64,000 bases of DNA. Source: Aliiroseovarius lamellibrachiae (GTDB taxonomy: Bacteria; Pseudomonadota; Alphaproteobacteria; Rhodobacterales; Rhodobacteraceae). The notes under the pieces are model-generated. The model saw only the letters and a list, made by a program, of their open reading frames with translations, made no database searches and was not told where the DNA came from. Position 1 is the stretch's first letter. The number at the start of each line of letters is the position of its first letter. The stretch spans positions 1 to 64,000 of the forward strand of contig NZ_JAHEVJ010000003.1 in the NCBI RefSeq assembly GCF_018599245.1, written 5' to 3'. The position numbers and the translations under genes are program-made. This document shows, piece after piece, positions 34,647 through 43,379 of the stretch.

Positions 34647-35363
34647 TCACGCGGCAAGCGCGGGCAGGGTTTCAGATGTGGGCAGCTTGAGGATAAAGCT
34701 AAGATCCTCATGGCTCATATAGGTCATGAACCCGCGCAAAGGCGTGTCTTTTTCTTTGATGTGCCAGGTCAGCGCGCCGGGGTCGGAATGCATATAGCCT
34801 TCACGCTCCATCAGCCCACGATAGGCCAAACCTTCGGGCATAAAGCCAAAGATGTGATCCGGCGACCAGCGTAAGACACAGGTGGCCATCGCAAAACGCG
34901 CCAAAGCCCCCGGAAGGCCGGTGCCCCGAAACCGCGGGTCGCGTTTCACCCAAAGCTCACCGTGATAAAAAACCTGCCCCTTGATGCGACCAGCGCCAGG
35001 TCCCGCCCGGTAGGTCGAGCGTTCCATGTCCAAATCCAACCCTGTTGGCGGAAAGTCGCGAAAGTTATGGGCAAGGTAATCTGACAAGGTCAACCCGCCC
35101 AGATCAAACATCCGCATCGCTTGGGTGTGAATCAGTTCGCCCTCTTGTGTCCAGCCAAGGATCCAAAAGGCGTTGCTTTCATTCAGACTGTGGAGCGCGG
35201 GGTCAAACGGCTTGCCGATGGTCTGTTCCGGTCGATGTTCGGCCAATATCGCGCCATAGTGTTGAAAATCCGAGCCAATTTCCAACACAAGATTGTGTTG
35301 TTCTGCCAGATCAAGAATGGCCGACACATATTGAGCGCCAGCAAAGGTATCATGGATGGTCAT
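34647..35363 (-). CDS. unrecognised protein, possibly acetyltransferase-like
   Basis: 238 residues from ATG 35363 with GGGAGA upstream; a frame reaching 35444 is not supported. The segment GELWVKRDPRFRGTGLPGALARFAMATCVLRW resembles the acetyl-CoA loop of GNAT folds (RxxGxG) and is followed by a strand ending GFMPEGLAYRGLMEREGY. No clear active site. Stops adjoin the RAM-domain gene. It lies downstream of a helix-turn-helix gene on the same strand (144 bases apart), which could be its regulator. Family not identified. Confidence 0.6.
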   Translation of the reverse strand: MTIHDTFAGAQYVSAILDLAEQHNLVLEIGSDFQHYGAILAEHRPEQTIGKPFDPALHSLNESNAFWILGWTQEGELIHTQAMRMFDLGGLTLSDYLAHNFRDFPPTGLDLDMERSTYRAGPGAGRIKGQVFYHGELWVKRDPRFRGTGLPGALARFAMATCVLRWSPDHIFGFMPEGLAYRGLMEREGYMHSDPGALTWHIKEKDTPLRGFMTYMSHEDLSFILKLPTSETLPALAA

Positions 35364-35507
35364 AAGAATCTCCCGTGCAACCAGTGATAGGAGGAAGATT
35401 AACCCAAGGGTGTGTATGCGTCCCTGATTCTTGGTAAATGACAACCAGTGATAGAAATATTCGCCCGAAAAGTGTGAAGTCGCGAAGGTGCAGCTGGGGG
35501 CGGCACA

Positions 35508-36380
35508 CTACTTCGGCGGTGTAATGTCCATTACCATTGCCTCAGGCATCGAGGTGCGCAGCTCTTCTGGCAGGTCGTCAATCAGAACCTTTTGGGTGCG
35601 ATCCACCAATGTCGCGAGCGCAAAGCTTCCGTCAGGAAAACGGCAACCAAGCGCCAACCGGTGATAGCTGATCGCCTCAAGCTCTGCCTCTGGTGTGCGG
35701 CGGACCTTGGTGAAAATGTGGTCCAGACGCACGCCTTGATCCGCTTGCACCATGCGAAAGGGTTCGGTCAAAAGCCGGGCGAATCCTTCGCCCCCCGGCA
35801 GATCCGCAATTCCCCGGCCAACGGACGAGCGTTCCCATTTCCAACCGAACCAAGTGGCAAAAGACGACTGTTCGCCCACCTCGGTACAGACCCAGCCATC
35901 CTCATTTGGGCGAAACACCATCAGATAGGGGCGCAGGGGGGCAAAGGCATCGCTTTCGATACGGCCCTCAGCGCCGGCCCAAATGTGAAACCCCCAACGG
36001 ATCAGTGGGGATGAGCTGCGCCAAATCTCAGACAGCGGGTGTTGTTGCAACAAGTATGGCACGGGGCCGTCCTGAACCGCCAATCGAAACAAGCCAGCCC
36101 GTTCGCTGGTCTCATTGTGAAGCCAGGCTTCCCCCCGCGCCAAAAGCGTGTTGGCTTCACCCAAGCTGTCGCGCCCCATTTGGGTCAGGCTGTATTGCCT
36201 GTCCTCCAGATCAAACAGGGGGGCACCTTTGAATTCTTCAAGCAGTGCAATGTGGCGCCGCACGGTTTGGCGTGTGCTGCCCAGCTCGCGGACCGCCGCC
36301 GACAGGTTGAGCGTGCGCGCCAGCGTTGCAAAGGAGCGCATCATTTCAAATAATAGGGCGGGGGCTTTGTCGGTAGACAT
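35508..36380 (-). CDS. LysR-type helix-turn-helix protein with atypical C-terminal domain
   Basis: 290 residues. Residues 8-70 are a LysR-like winged helix (MRSFATLARTLNLSAAVREL, TRQTVRRHIALLEEFKGAPLF). The remaining 220 residues do not show the usual periplasmic-binding-like LysR effector domain; they contain IRWGFHIWAGAEGRIESDAF and HRLALGCRFPDGSFAL, which suggest a different sensor fold. It is divergent from the XRE gene. Likely a regulator of the neighbouring 34647-35363 gene or of itself. Confidence 0.75.
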   Translation of the reverse strand: MSTDKAPALLFEMMRSFATLARTLNLSAAVRELGSTRQTVRRHIALLEEFKGAPLFDLEDRQYSLTQMGRDSLGEANTLLARGEAWLHNETSERAGLFRLAVQDGPVPYLLQQHPLSEIWRSSSPLIRWGFHIWAGAEGRIESDAFAPLRPYLMVFRPNEDGWVCTEVGEQSSFATWFGWKWERSSVGRGIADLPGGEGFARLLTEPFRMVQADQGVRLDHIFTKVRRTPEAELEAISYHRLALGCRFPDGSFALATLVDRTQKVLIDDLPEELRTSMPEAMVMDITPPK

Positions 36381-36610
36381 ATGAGTGGGCTTTTGACCGT
36401 GTGGTTGTATTTTGGTGGATAAAGGTTAACGCGTGTCACCGTAGTTTACGGAAGGAACCCCTTGTTTTACAAGTCATGTAACGCTTGAATGGTAAATAAA
36501 TCACCCATTGAAGGTAAAATTTTACACATTTTCGTTCATCGCTCATCAATTGCTTATTCATGGGCTTGTGGCACTCTCGCTATACGGGAAACAAACAAAA
36601 CGGTGAGATT

Positions 36611-36985
36611 ATGGTGCATCCAGTGGACGCCCATGTGGGGCGAAAAGTAAGAGAAATTCGACTGCTGCGTGGTATGACACAGGCCAATGTGGCCGAAAAA
36701 TTAGGCCTGTCCTTTCAGCAACTGCAAAAATACGAAACCGGTCACAATCGGATTTCGGCAAGTCGCATGTATGAAGTGGCGCAGTTGTTAAGCGTTGAAC
36801 CCTCGTATTTCTTTGAAGGATTTAGCGATACAAAGCAGGCTGTGGCGGCGCATCTTGATGAACGCACGGCCCGCGCTGCAAAGGCGTTGTCCTCCATCAG
36901 TGACGATGCTGTGCGCAACCAGATCCAGACCATGATCATGGAACTGGCATCACGGGAAACTGGCGAATTTCGCCAATCGGCTTAA
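36611..36985 (+). CDS. XRE-family helix-turn-helix regulator
   Basis: 124 residues from the ATG at 36611 (GGTGAG upstream; a frame from 36560 is less likely). Residues 10-65 form a Cro/C1 helix-turn-helix: VGRKVREIRLLRGMTQANVA, LGLSFQQLQKYETGHNRISA, MYEVAQLLSVEPSYFF. The C-terminal part is a helical stretch typical of alphaproteobacterial single-domain XRE regulators. A strong AT-rich region upstream (36440-36600) holds the divergent promoters. A terminator follows 67 bases after the stop. Confidence 0.9.
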   Translation: MVHPVDAHVGRKVREIRLLRGMTQANVAEKLGLSFQQLQKYETGHNRISASRMYEVAQLLSVEPSYFFEGFSDTKQAVAAHLDERTARAAKALSSISDDAVRNQIQTMIMELASRETGEFRQSA

Positions 36986-37051
36986 CAATCGAACGAGCGT
37001 TTGATCGCGTTGGGCTGATTGGCTGACGATCAAACACTCTGCTTGCGAAAA

Positions 37052-37079
37052 ACGGATGGGGTTTCCCGTCCGTTTTTTT
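37052..37079 (+). terminator. rho-independent terminator after the XRE gene
   Basis: ACGGATGGG and CCCGTCCGT pair (one G-T) around a 4-base loop, followed by seven T. Confidence 0.9.
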
Positions 37080-37128
37080 ATGGGCAAGTGGATTGGAGAA
37101 CGCTGCAAAAATGCTCAGGCCCAAAAAC

Positions 37129-37159
37129 AAAAAAGCCCCCGGAAACCGGAGGCTTTTTT
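37129..37159 (-). terminator. terminator downstream of the tRNA-Gly pair
   Basis: AAAAAAGCC..CGG-AAA-CCG..GGCTTTTTT is symmetrical and can act on either strand; on the minus strand it follows the tRNA-Gly genes directly. Confidence 0.85.
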
Positions 37160-37162
37160 GAT

Positions 37163-37237
37163 TGGAGCGGGCGAGGCGATTCGAACGCCCGACCCTAACC
37201 TTGGCAAGGTTATGCTCTACCCCTGAGCTACGCCCGC
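37163..37237 (-). tRNA. tRNA-Gly (GCC), copy 1
   Basis: Minus-strand cloverleaf of 72 bases plus encoded CCA: acceptor GCGGGCG/CGCCCGC, D-arm GCTC/GAGC, anticodon stem TAACC/GGTTA around TTGCCAA, T-arm GGGCG-TTCGAAT-CGCCT (one mismatched end pair), discriminator T. Confidence 0.97.
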
Positions 37238-37325
37238 ACCGTGTTTGTGATCTTGCGACCACTGGGGTTTGTCGTTTGTGACGGGGCCGATCTTGCGATC
37301 TTGTCACACCCTGACGAGGGACCGT

Positions 37326-37400
37326 TGGAGCGGGCGAGGCGATTCGAACGCCCGACCCTAACCTTGGCAAGGTTATGCTCTACCCCTGAGCTACGCCCGC
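37326..37400 (-). tRNA. tRNA-Gly (GCC), copy 2
   Basis: Identical in sequence to the copy at 37163-37237, same strand, separated by 88 bases that show no other gene. Anticodon GCC, CCA encoded. The upstream copy in transcription order. Confidence 0.97.
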
Positions 37401-37554
37401 TTCCTTGGTGAGGCGTGATTAAGAAATCCCGCCGCCCCCTGCAAGAGGAAAATGCACTATTGCCGGTCTTTTTTCAAGAAAATGCAGAATGCTAGGGAAA
37501 ATGGCCTGATGCGTTTCAATATCAAGCTGTGGACTGGCTTCGCCTCGAAACGCT

Positions 37555-37944
37555 TTAGATCACGGCGTGGGCGATATTCGCCAGCGCCGCCAAAGCGATC
37601 ATGCCCAACGTCAGCAGCATCCCGGTCTTGCGCAGGGGGATGATCTGCGGTGTGCGGCCAAAGCCAACGGCATGCATCACACGGCCCACCAGCAGCATGA
37701 GACCCAACAGATGCACCGCCCAAATCGGCGCGCCCTGAAGTTCGGTCAGCAAAAGCAGCACCACCCCAATTGGCACATATTCCATACAGTTTGCTTGGGT
37801 GCGCATCGCCTTGATCATCAGTTTGTTGTCCGCATCCCCGACCGAGATTTTTTCGGTCTGGCGGGTGCGGATCACCTTGCTGCTGAGATACAAAAACAAA
37901 AGCGCCAAAAGGCCGGCATAGATAGGGGTCGCGGTGAGGGTCAT
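37555..37944 (-). CDS. MAPEG-family membrane protein
   Basis: 129 residues with four transmembrane segments (IYAGLLALLFLYLSSKVI, YVPIGVVLLLLTELQG, WAVHLLGLMLLVGRVMHAVG, LTLGMIALAALANIAHAV). The cytoplasmic loop RTRQTEKISVGDADNKLMIKA followed by RTQANCMEYVPIG is the MAPEG signature (microsomal glutathione transferase/eicosanoid enzymes). AGGATGAATT precedes the ATG. The substrate in bacteria is generally unknown. Downstream of pyc on the same strand, after a terminator. Confidence 0.88.
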   Translation of the reverse strand: MTLTATPIYAGLLALLFLYLSSKVIRTRQTEKISVGDADNKLMIKAMRTQANCMEYVPIGVVLLLLTELQGAPIWAVHLLGLMLLVGRVMHAVGFGRTPQIIPLRKTGMLLTLGMIALAALANIAHAVI

Positions 37945-37962
37945 AATTCATCCTTTAACGAA

Positions 37963-37996
37963 AACACCCGGCCAGCATGGCGGCTGACCGGGTGTT
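37963..37996 (-). terminator. rho-independent terminator of pyc
   Basis: AACACCCGG-CAGC and GCTG-CCGGGTGTT pair over 14 positions with one mismatch, loop of six, followed on the minus strand by TTTTCG. It lies 26 bases after the pyc stop. Confidence 0.8.
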
Positions 37997-38021
37997 TGAA
38001 AAGGGGGATGTTGCGGCAGGA

Positions 38022-41000
38022 TTATTCCAGCTCGATCAACAAATCCTTAGCGTCGATCTGGCTGCCTGCCCCCACATGAACGGCCTTGATCACAGCGTCG
38101 CGTTCGGCGTGGATGCCGGTTTCCATCTTCATCGCTTCGATGGTCAACAGAAGATCACCCTCGAACACCTCTTGGCCCACAGAAACCGCAAGGCTGGCCA
38201 CCACACCGGGCATCGGGGCGCCCACATGATTTGCGTTGCCCTCTTCGGCTTTTGGCCGGGCTTCTGTGGTGGCTTTGACCAAGCGGTTCGGCACGCGAAT
38301 CACGCGCGGCTGGCCGTTCAGTTCAAAGAACACCTTCACCTCGCCTTTTTCATCCGTTCCACCGACCGCTTGCAGTCGAATTTCGAGGGTTTTGCCCGGA
38401 TCGATTTCCGCCGCAATTTCTTCGCCCGGCTCCATGCCGTAAAAGAAGGTTTTGGTGGGCAGGGTCCGCACCGGACCATAGGCACGGTGGCGACCCATGT
38501 AATCAAGGAACACCTTGGGATACATGAGATAGCCGTTCAGATCTTCGTTATCGACTTTAAACCCGTTGAGTTCCGATGACAGCTCTGATCGGGCAGCGTC
38601 CAGATCCACGGGCGCCAAGCCTTCGCCAGGGCGGGCCGTGTCGGGGGCTTCGCCTTTCAAAACCTTGGCAACAATCCCATCTGGGAACCCGCCGGGCGGT
38701 TGCCCCAGATTGCCGCGCATCATGTCGACCACTGAATCAGGGAAGGCAACATCGGTATCGGGGGCTTCAACCTCATCACGCGTCAGGCCCTGGCTGACCA
38801 TCATCAACGCCATATCCCCGACCACTTTCGATGATGGGGTCACTTTGACAATATCACCGAACATTTGGTTCACGTCAGCATAAGTCTGGGCCACCTCGGA
38901 CCAACGATCCTCGAGCCCCAACGACCGGGCTTGCGCCTTGAGGTTGGTGAACTGACCGCCGGGCATTTCGTGCAAGTAAACTTCGGACGCAGGCGACGCG
39001 AGGCCGCTTTCAAACGCGACATATTGCCCACGCACTTGTTCCCAATAATCGTTGATCTCGCGGATCGCCTCGATCGACAGGCCGGTGTCACGATCGGTGT
39101 GGCGCAGCGCCTCGACAATCGATCCCAAACAGGGCTGCGATGTGCCGCCCGAAAACGCATCCATCGCCGCATCCACCGCATCCACACCCGCGCTCGATGC
39201 CGCCAGAATGGTCGCACCCGCAATGCCGGATGTGTCATGGGTGTGGAAATGCACCGGGATCGAAATCTCGTCTTTCAGCGCTTTGATCAGCACCGAGGCC
39301 GAGGCGGGTTTCAACAGTCCCGCCATGTCTTTCAGGCCCAGAATATGCGCGCCAGCGGCCTCAAGTTCCTTGGCCATATTTACATAATATTTCAGGTCAT
39401 ATTTGGCGCGGTCCGGGTTTAGGATATCGCCGGTGTAACAGACGGTCCCCTCAACAATTTTACCCGACGCGTTCACCGCATCCATCGCCACGCGCATGTT
39501 TTCAACCCAATTGAGTGAGTCAAACACGCGGAACACATCCACGCCCGTTTCCGCCGCTTGGCGCACAAACTCTTGCACCACATTGTCCGGGTAATTGGTG
39601 TACCCAACCCCGTTTGAGGCACGCAGAAGCATTTGGGTCAGCACGTTTGGCATCGCGACGCGCAGATCACGCAGACGCTGCCACGGGCATTCCTGCAAGA
39701 AGCGGTACGCCACGTCAAACGTCGCACCGCCCCAGCATTCAACCGAGAAGAGTTGCGATAGGTTCGACGCATAGGCGGGGGCCGCTTTGATCATATCAAT
39801 CGACCGCATCCGGGTGGCGAGCAGCGATTGGTGCCCATCACGCATCGTCGTGTCGGTCAGCAAAAGTTGCTTTTGCGCCAGCATCCAATCGGCCACGGCC
39901 TTGGCGCCTTTGTCCTCAAGCAAATTGCGCGTGCCCGCAGGAACATCCGTCCCATGTGCCGGGGCTTTGGGCGCTTTCAGATCCATCGGTGGGGCCGCGC
40001 GACCTTCGGTCTCGGGATGGCCGTTCACGGTGATATCCGCAATATATGTCAGCACCTTGGTGCCGCGATCCCGGCGCTTTTTAAAGTTAAACAGGCCGGG
40101 TGTTTCGTCGATGAACTTGGTGGTGTATTCATTCGACAGGAAGATCGGGTGCTTTAACAGGTTTTCCACAAAGGCAATATTGGTCGACACGCCGCGAATA
40201 CGGAATTCGCGCAGCGCCCGGTCCATCCGCGCAATCGCCGCTGTTGGCGTCTGGGCGTGGGCGGTGATTTTCACCAACAGACTGTCGTAATACCGCGTGA
40301 TCACGCCGCCCGCATAAGCCGTGCCACCATCCAGACGAATGCCCATACCCGTGGCCGAGCGATAGGCCGTGATGCGGCCATAATCCGGGATAAAGTTGTT
40401 TTGCGGATCTTCCGTGGTGATCCGGGTCTGCAGCGCATGACCGTTCAGTCGAATTTCAGACTGGTCGGCTTTGCCCGTGGCCTCAGCCAAGGGTTTGCCC
40501 TCGGCGATCTTGATCTGAGCTTGCACGATATCGATGCCGGTGACCTCTTCGGTCACTGTGTGTTCAACCTGAACCCGCGGGTTTACTTCGATGAAATGGA
40601 AGGTGCCGGTGTTCATATCCATCAGGAATTCAACGGTGCCGGCGCATTCATATCCAACATGGGCACAGATCTTGCGGCCCAAATCACAGACTTCGGCGCG
40701 CTGCGCCTCTGACAGATAAGGGGCGGGGGCGCGTTCAACCACTTTTTGGTTGCGGCGCTGCACGGAACAGTCGCGCTCAAACAGGTGATAGATCTCGCCG
40801 TGCTTGTCGCCAAGGATTTGCACCTCAACGTGGCGCGCGCGGGTGATCATCTTTTCCAGATACCCCTCGCCATTGCCAAAGGCCGCTTCCGCTTCGCGAC
40901 GACCTTCGAGGATTTTCTCCTCCAGCTCGTCTTCGGACAGGATCGGGCGCATGCCACGTCCGCCGCCGCCCCATGAGGCCTTGAGCATCAAAGGATAGCC

Positions 41001-41462
41001 AACTGCGCTGGCTTCGGCACGGATCGCATCCATGTCGTCGCCCAGAACCTCGGTGGCTGGAATGACCGGAACACCGGCCTCAATCGCCACCTGCCGCGCA
41101 GAGGCTTTGTCCCCAAGGGCGCGCATCGTGGCGGCTTTGGGACCGATAAAGGTGATGCCATTGGCTTCGCACGCATCTACAAAATCGGGGTTTTCCGACA
41201 GCAGACCATAACCCGGATGGATCGCATCCGCCCCGCATTCAAGGGCCACGCGGATGATTTCATCAATCGACAGATAGGCCGCAACCGGCCCCATGCCTTC
41301 GCCGATCTTATAGGCCTCATCCGCCTTAAAACGATGAAGACCCAACTTGTCCTCTTCGGCATAAATAGCGACGGTCTTTTTGCCCATTTCATTGGCGGCA
41401 CGCATCACGCGGATGGCAATCTCACCTCGGTTGGCAATTAGAATTTTCTGGAACTCGCGCAT
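38022..41462 (-). CDS. pyc: pyruvate carboxylase
   Basis: 1146 residues from the ATG at 41462 (GGGGAGAG upstream; starts further out are rejected because REFQKILIANRGEIAIRVMR is the normal N-terminus). Domains in order: biotin carboxylase (about 1-460, with SWGGGGRGMR ATP loop and CSVQRRNQKV), carboxyltransferase barrel (about 530-820, LLTDTTMRDGHQSLLATRMR), tetramerisation/PC domain, and biotinyl carrier at the end with EAMKM; Lys1112 carries biotin. It carboxylates pyruvate to oxaloacetate, an anaplerotic step. Single-subunit form, monocistronic, with a terminator. Confidence 0.97.
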   Translation of the reverse strand: MREFQKILIANRGEIAIRVMRAANEMGKKTVAIYAEEDKLGLHRFKADEAYKIGEGMGPVAAYLSIDEIIRVALECGADAIHPGYGLLSENPDFVDACEANGITFIGPKAATMRALGDKASARQVAIEAGVPVIPATEVLGDDMDAIRAEASAVGYPLMLKASWGGGGRGMRPILSEDELEEKILEGRREAEAAFGNGEGYLEKMITRARHVEVQILGDKHGEIYHLFERDCSVQRRNQKVVERAPAPYLSEAQRAEVCDLGRKICAHVGYECAGTVEFLMDMNTGTFHFIEVNPRVQVEHTVTEEVTGIDIVQAQIKIAEGKPLAEATGKADQSEIRLNGHALQTRITTEDPQNNFIPDYGRITAYRSATGMGIRLDGGTAYAGGVITRYYDSLLVKITAHAQTPTAAIARMDRALREFRIRGVSTNIAFVENLLKHPIFLSNEYTTKFIDETPGLFNFKKRRDRGTKVLTYIADITVNGHPETEGRAAPPMDLKAPKAPAHGTDVPAGTRNLLEDKGAKAVADWMLAQKQLLLTDTTMRDGHQSLLATRMRSIDMIKAAPAYASNLSQLFSVECWGGATFDVAYRFLQECPWQRLRDLRVAMPNVLTQMLLRASNGVGYTNYPDNVVQEFVRQAAETGVDVFRVFDSLNWVENMRVAMDAVNASGKIVEGTVCYTGDILNPDRAKYDLKYYVNMAKELEAAGAHILGLKDMAGLLKPASASVLIKALKDEISIPVHFHTHDTSGIAGATILAASSAGVDAVDAAMDAFSGGTSQPCLGSIVEALRHTDRDTGLSIEAIREINDYWEQVRGQYVAFESGLASPASEVYLHEMPGGQFTNLKAQARSLGLEDRWSEVAQTYADVNQMFGDIVKVTPSSKVVGDMALMMVSQGLTRDEVEAPDTDVAFPDSVVDMMRGNLGQPPGGFPDGIVAKVLKGEAPDTARPGEGLAPVDLDAARSELSSELNGFKVDNEDLNGYLMYPKVFLDYMGRHRAYGPVRTLPTKTFFYGMEPGEEIAAEIDPGKTLEIRLQAVGGTDEKGEVKVFFELNGQPRVIRVPNRLVKATTEARPKAEEGNANHVGAPMPGVVASLAVSVGQEVFEGDLLLTIEAMKMETGIHAERDAVIKAVHVGAGSQIDAKDLLIELE

Positions 41463-41602
41463 CGGCATCTCTCCCCGGAGTCGATGAGTGGTGTCTGGAT
41501 TTCGTGGGTGATTGGTAGGGAATGCTGCATCGCAGCGCAACTGTTTTGTAACGATTGAGCAAGAATTACCCAAAAATTGGTTATTTTATATTACCAATTC
41601 CC

Positions 41603-42781
41603 TCACCTGTTGCGTGAAAGCAACCCGCCAGCCCCACGTATGATATGTCCATCAAGCTCCAGCGTCACAATCTCTGCCGAAAGCTCATGCGCCGGATGGC
41701 CCAGCTCCTGGATCAGTTGATCTTCTGCCAGGGGGCGTGGGCCCAGACGCGCCAAAATTTGATCGTGCAGCTTGGATGTTTCATTCAGGCTGCGCGCCGG
41801 TTGTGGCGCCGAAACCGGCCTTGACGCCGAACTCGGTTCCACAGCGCTACTTTGGTAGGATTCGACAGGGGAGGGGTGTGAAAATGCGCCGTTGATCGCC
41901 TCGAATACGTCATCCGCGTGGCGTACAAGCGTGGCCCCATCACGGATCAGCATGTTGCATCCAGACGAGCGGGCATCAAACGGGTGGCCGGGGACCGCCA
42001 AGACGTCCCGCCCCTGATCAAGGGCGTTACGCGCTGTGATCATGGTGCCGGATTTGGCGGCGGCCTCAACGACGACAACGGCTTGTGACAAGCCTGATAT
42101 GATTCGATTGCGGAGAGGGAAATGACGGGCCTGCGGGGACAGTCCGATCGGTTGTTCCGACAGACGCAGCCCGTTTTCAGCAATTTCTTTGCTCAGGTGG
42201 GTATTTTCAGAGGGGTAAATCTGATCGACGCCGCCGGGCATGATGGCGATGGTCTGGCCATGCGCCAAGGCGGCCTCATGGGCTGCGGTGTCGATCCCAC
42301 GGGCAAGGCCAGAGACCACAACATAGCCGTCGCGGGTCAAATCTTTTGCCAGTCGCCCGGCCATACGCAACCCAAGCGAGGACGCGTTGCGCGCGCCGAC
42401 GAGGGCGACCATTGGGCGCGAGAGAAGCGAAATATCCCCCACTGCCCACATCAAAGGGGGGGCGTCGGGAATTTCAGTCAGCGACGCAGGATAATTGCGG
42501 CTTCCCCAACAAATCAACTGCGCGCCAATTTTTTGGGCGCGGCGCAGTTCTTCGTCAACAACGGTCGGAGGGCAGGGGTGATAGTCTTTGATCCCGGCTG
42601 TCTGCGCAACATCCGGCAAGGCGTCCAGTGCCGCTTGCGCGGTGCCATGTTCGCGGATCAGTTTGAAAAAGGTGGTTGGGCCAACACGGCGTGACCGCAA
42701 GAGGCGGAGCCAAGCATGCTCATCTTCCGCACATTGGGGTGAGGGGGTGGGGTGGTTGGAAGGGAAAAAATCCTCGGCCAT
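41603..42781 (-). CDS. dprA: DNA-processing protein DprA
   Basis: 392 residues from ATG 42781, or 402 from ATG 42811; neither site is clearly better. The Rossmann core is clear: MVALVGARNASSLGLRMAGR, GYVVVSGLARGIDTAAHEAA, IMPGGVDQIYPSEN, HFPLRNRIISGLSQAVVVVE and AVPGHPFDARSSGCN. A C-terminal winged helix (residues 335-390) is present. DprA loads RecA on incoming single-stranded DNA in natural transformation. Same strand as and upstream of pyc, 140 bases apart. Confidence 0.93.
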   Translation of the reverse strand: MAEDFFPSNHPTPSPQCAEDEHAWLRLLRSRRVGPTTFFKLIREHGTAQAALDALPDVAQTAGIKDYHPCPPTVVDEELRRAQKIGAQLICWGSRNYPASLTEIPDAPPLMWAVGDISLLSRPMVALVGARNASSLGLRMAGRLAKDLTRDGYVVVSGLARGIDTAAHEAALAHGQTIAIMPGGVDQIYPSENTHLSKEIAENGLRLSEQPIGLSPQARHFPLRNRIISGLSQAVVVVEAAAKSGTMITARNALDQGRDVLAVPGHPFDARSSGCNMLIRDGATLVRHADDVFEAINGAFSHPSPVESYQSSAVEPSSASRPVSAPQPARSLNETSKLHDQILARLGPRPLAEDQLIQELGHPAHELSAEIVTLELDGHIIRGAGGLLSRNR

Positions 42782-42899
42782 GTTTGTATCCGTCTCTTGC
42801 CGGTTCACCATGCGTGGGAAATGGTTAACGCCGTCCTAACGGATCTGAGAAAGTTTGAACTCTTTTGAAAATACCTAAGATCTGGCCGGGATCCGGATG

Positions 42900-43379
42900 T
42901 TAGTCTTGTGGCCCCATTTTCTTTCGCGTGCGTCCCAATGTGCGCCAAAACACCAGCCCTGCAAGCGCGCCGGGGATGGCAAACAAAAAGAGATGCCCTG
43001 AAACCGTGTGTACTGTTTCTGTGTCGCGCGTCAGGGTGAGCCACAATCCAAACACCTCGGCACAGCCAAACCCCAGCAAAACCGCCAACATTCGGCTTTG
43101 CCCGACTTTGCGCCCGGTGGCCACGAAAATGGCAATCGCAAGGGGCATCAACGGGACAATCGCGACTTGGCCAACGGTGAGGGCGGCGGCAAGCAAGACG
43201 ACGGCGCTCATCACGCCGCCCATTTGCGCAAGATCTGCGTCGCCTCCGCCCAGGGTTTGCACACCATAAATGACCGCCCAAAACACCAGGCCAATGACAA
43301 AAAGCAACACACAAGTGATCAGTGCAGAAAGGGCATAGATCACAAGCGGAGGGAATGTGGGGCGGGTGGTGTCGGTCAT
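42900..43379 (-). CDS. small membrane protein of unknown function
   Basis: 159 residues with four hydrophobic segments: FPPLVIYALSALITCVLLFV, MGGVMSAVVLLAAALTVGQV, VPLMPLAIAIFVATG/LAVLLGFGCAEVFGLWL and LFLFAIPGALAGLVFW. The C-terminus is basic (RTRKKMGPQD). Family not recognised. Its ATG overlaps the tldD stop (ATGA), so it is translated with tldD. No function is suggested by context beyond that. Confidence 0.8.
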   Translation of the reverse strand: MTDTTRPTFPPLVIYALSALITCVLLFVIGLVFWAVIYGVQTLGGGDADLAQMGGVMSAVVLLAAALTVGQVAIVPLMPLAIAIFVATGRKVGQSRMLAVLLGFGCAEVFGLWLTLTRDTETVHTVSGHLFLFAIPGALAGLVFWRTLGRTRKKMGPQD

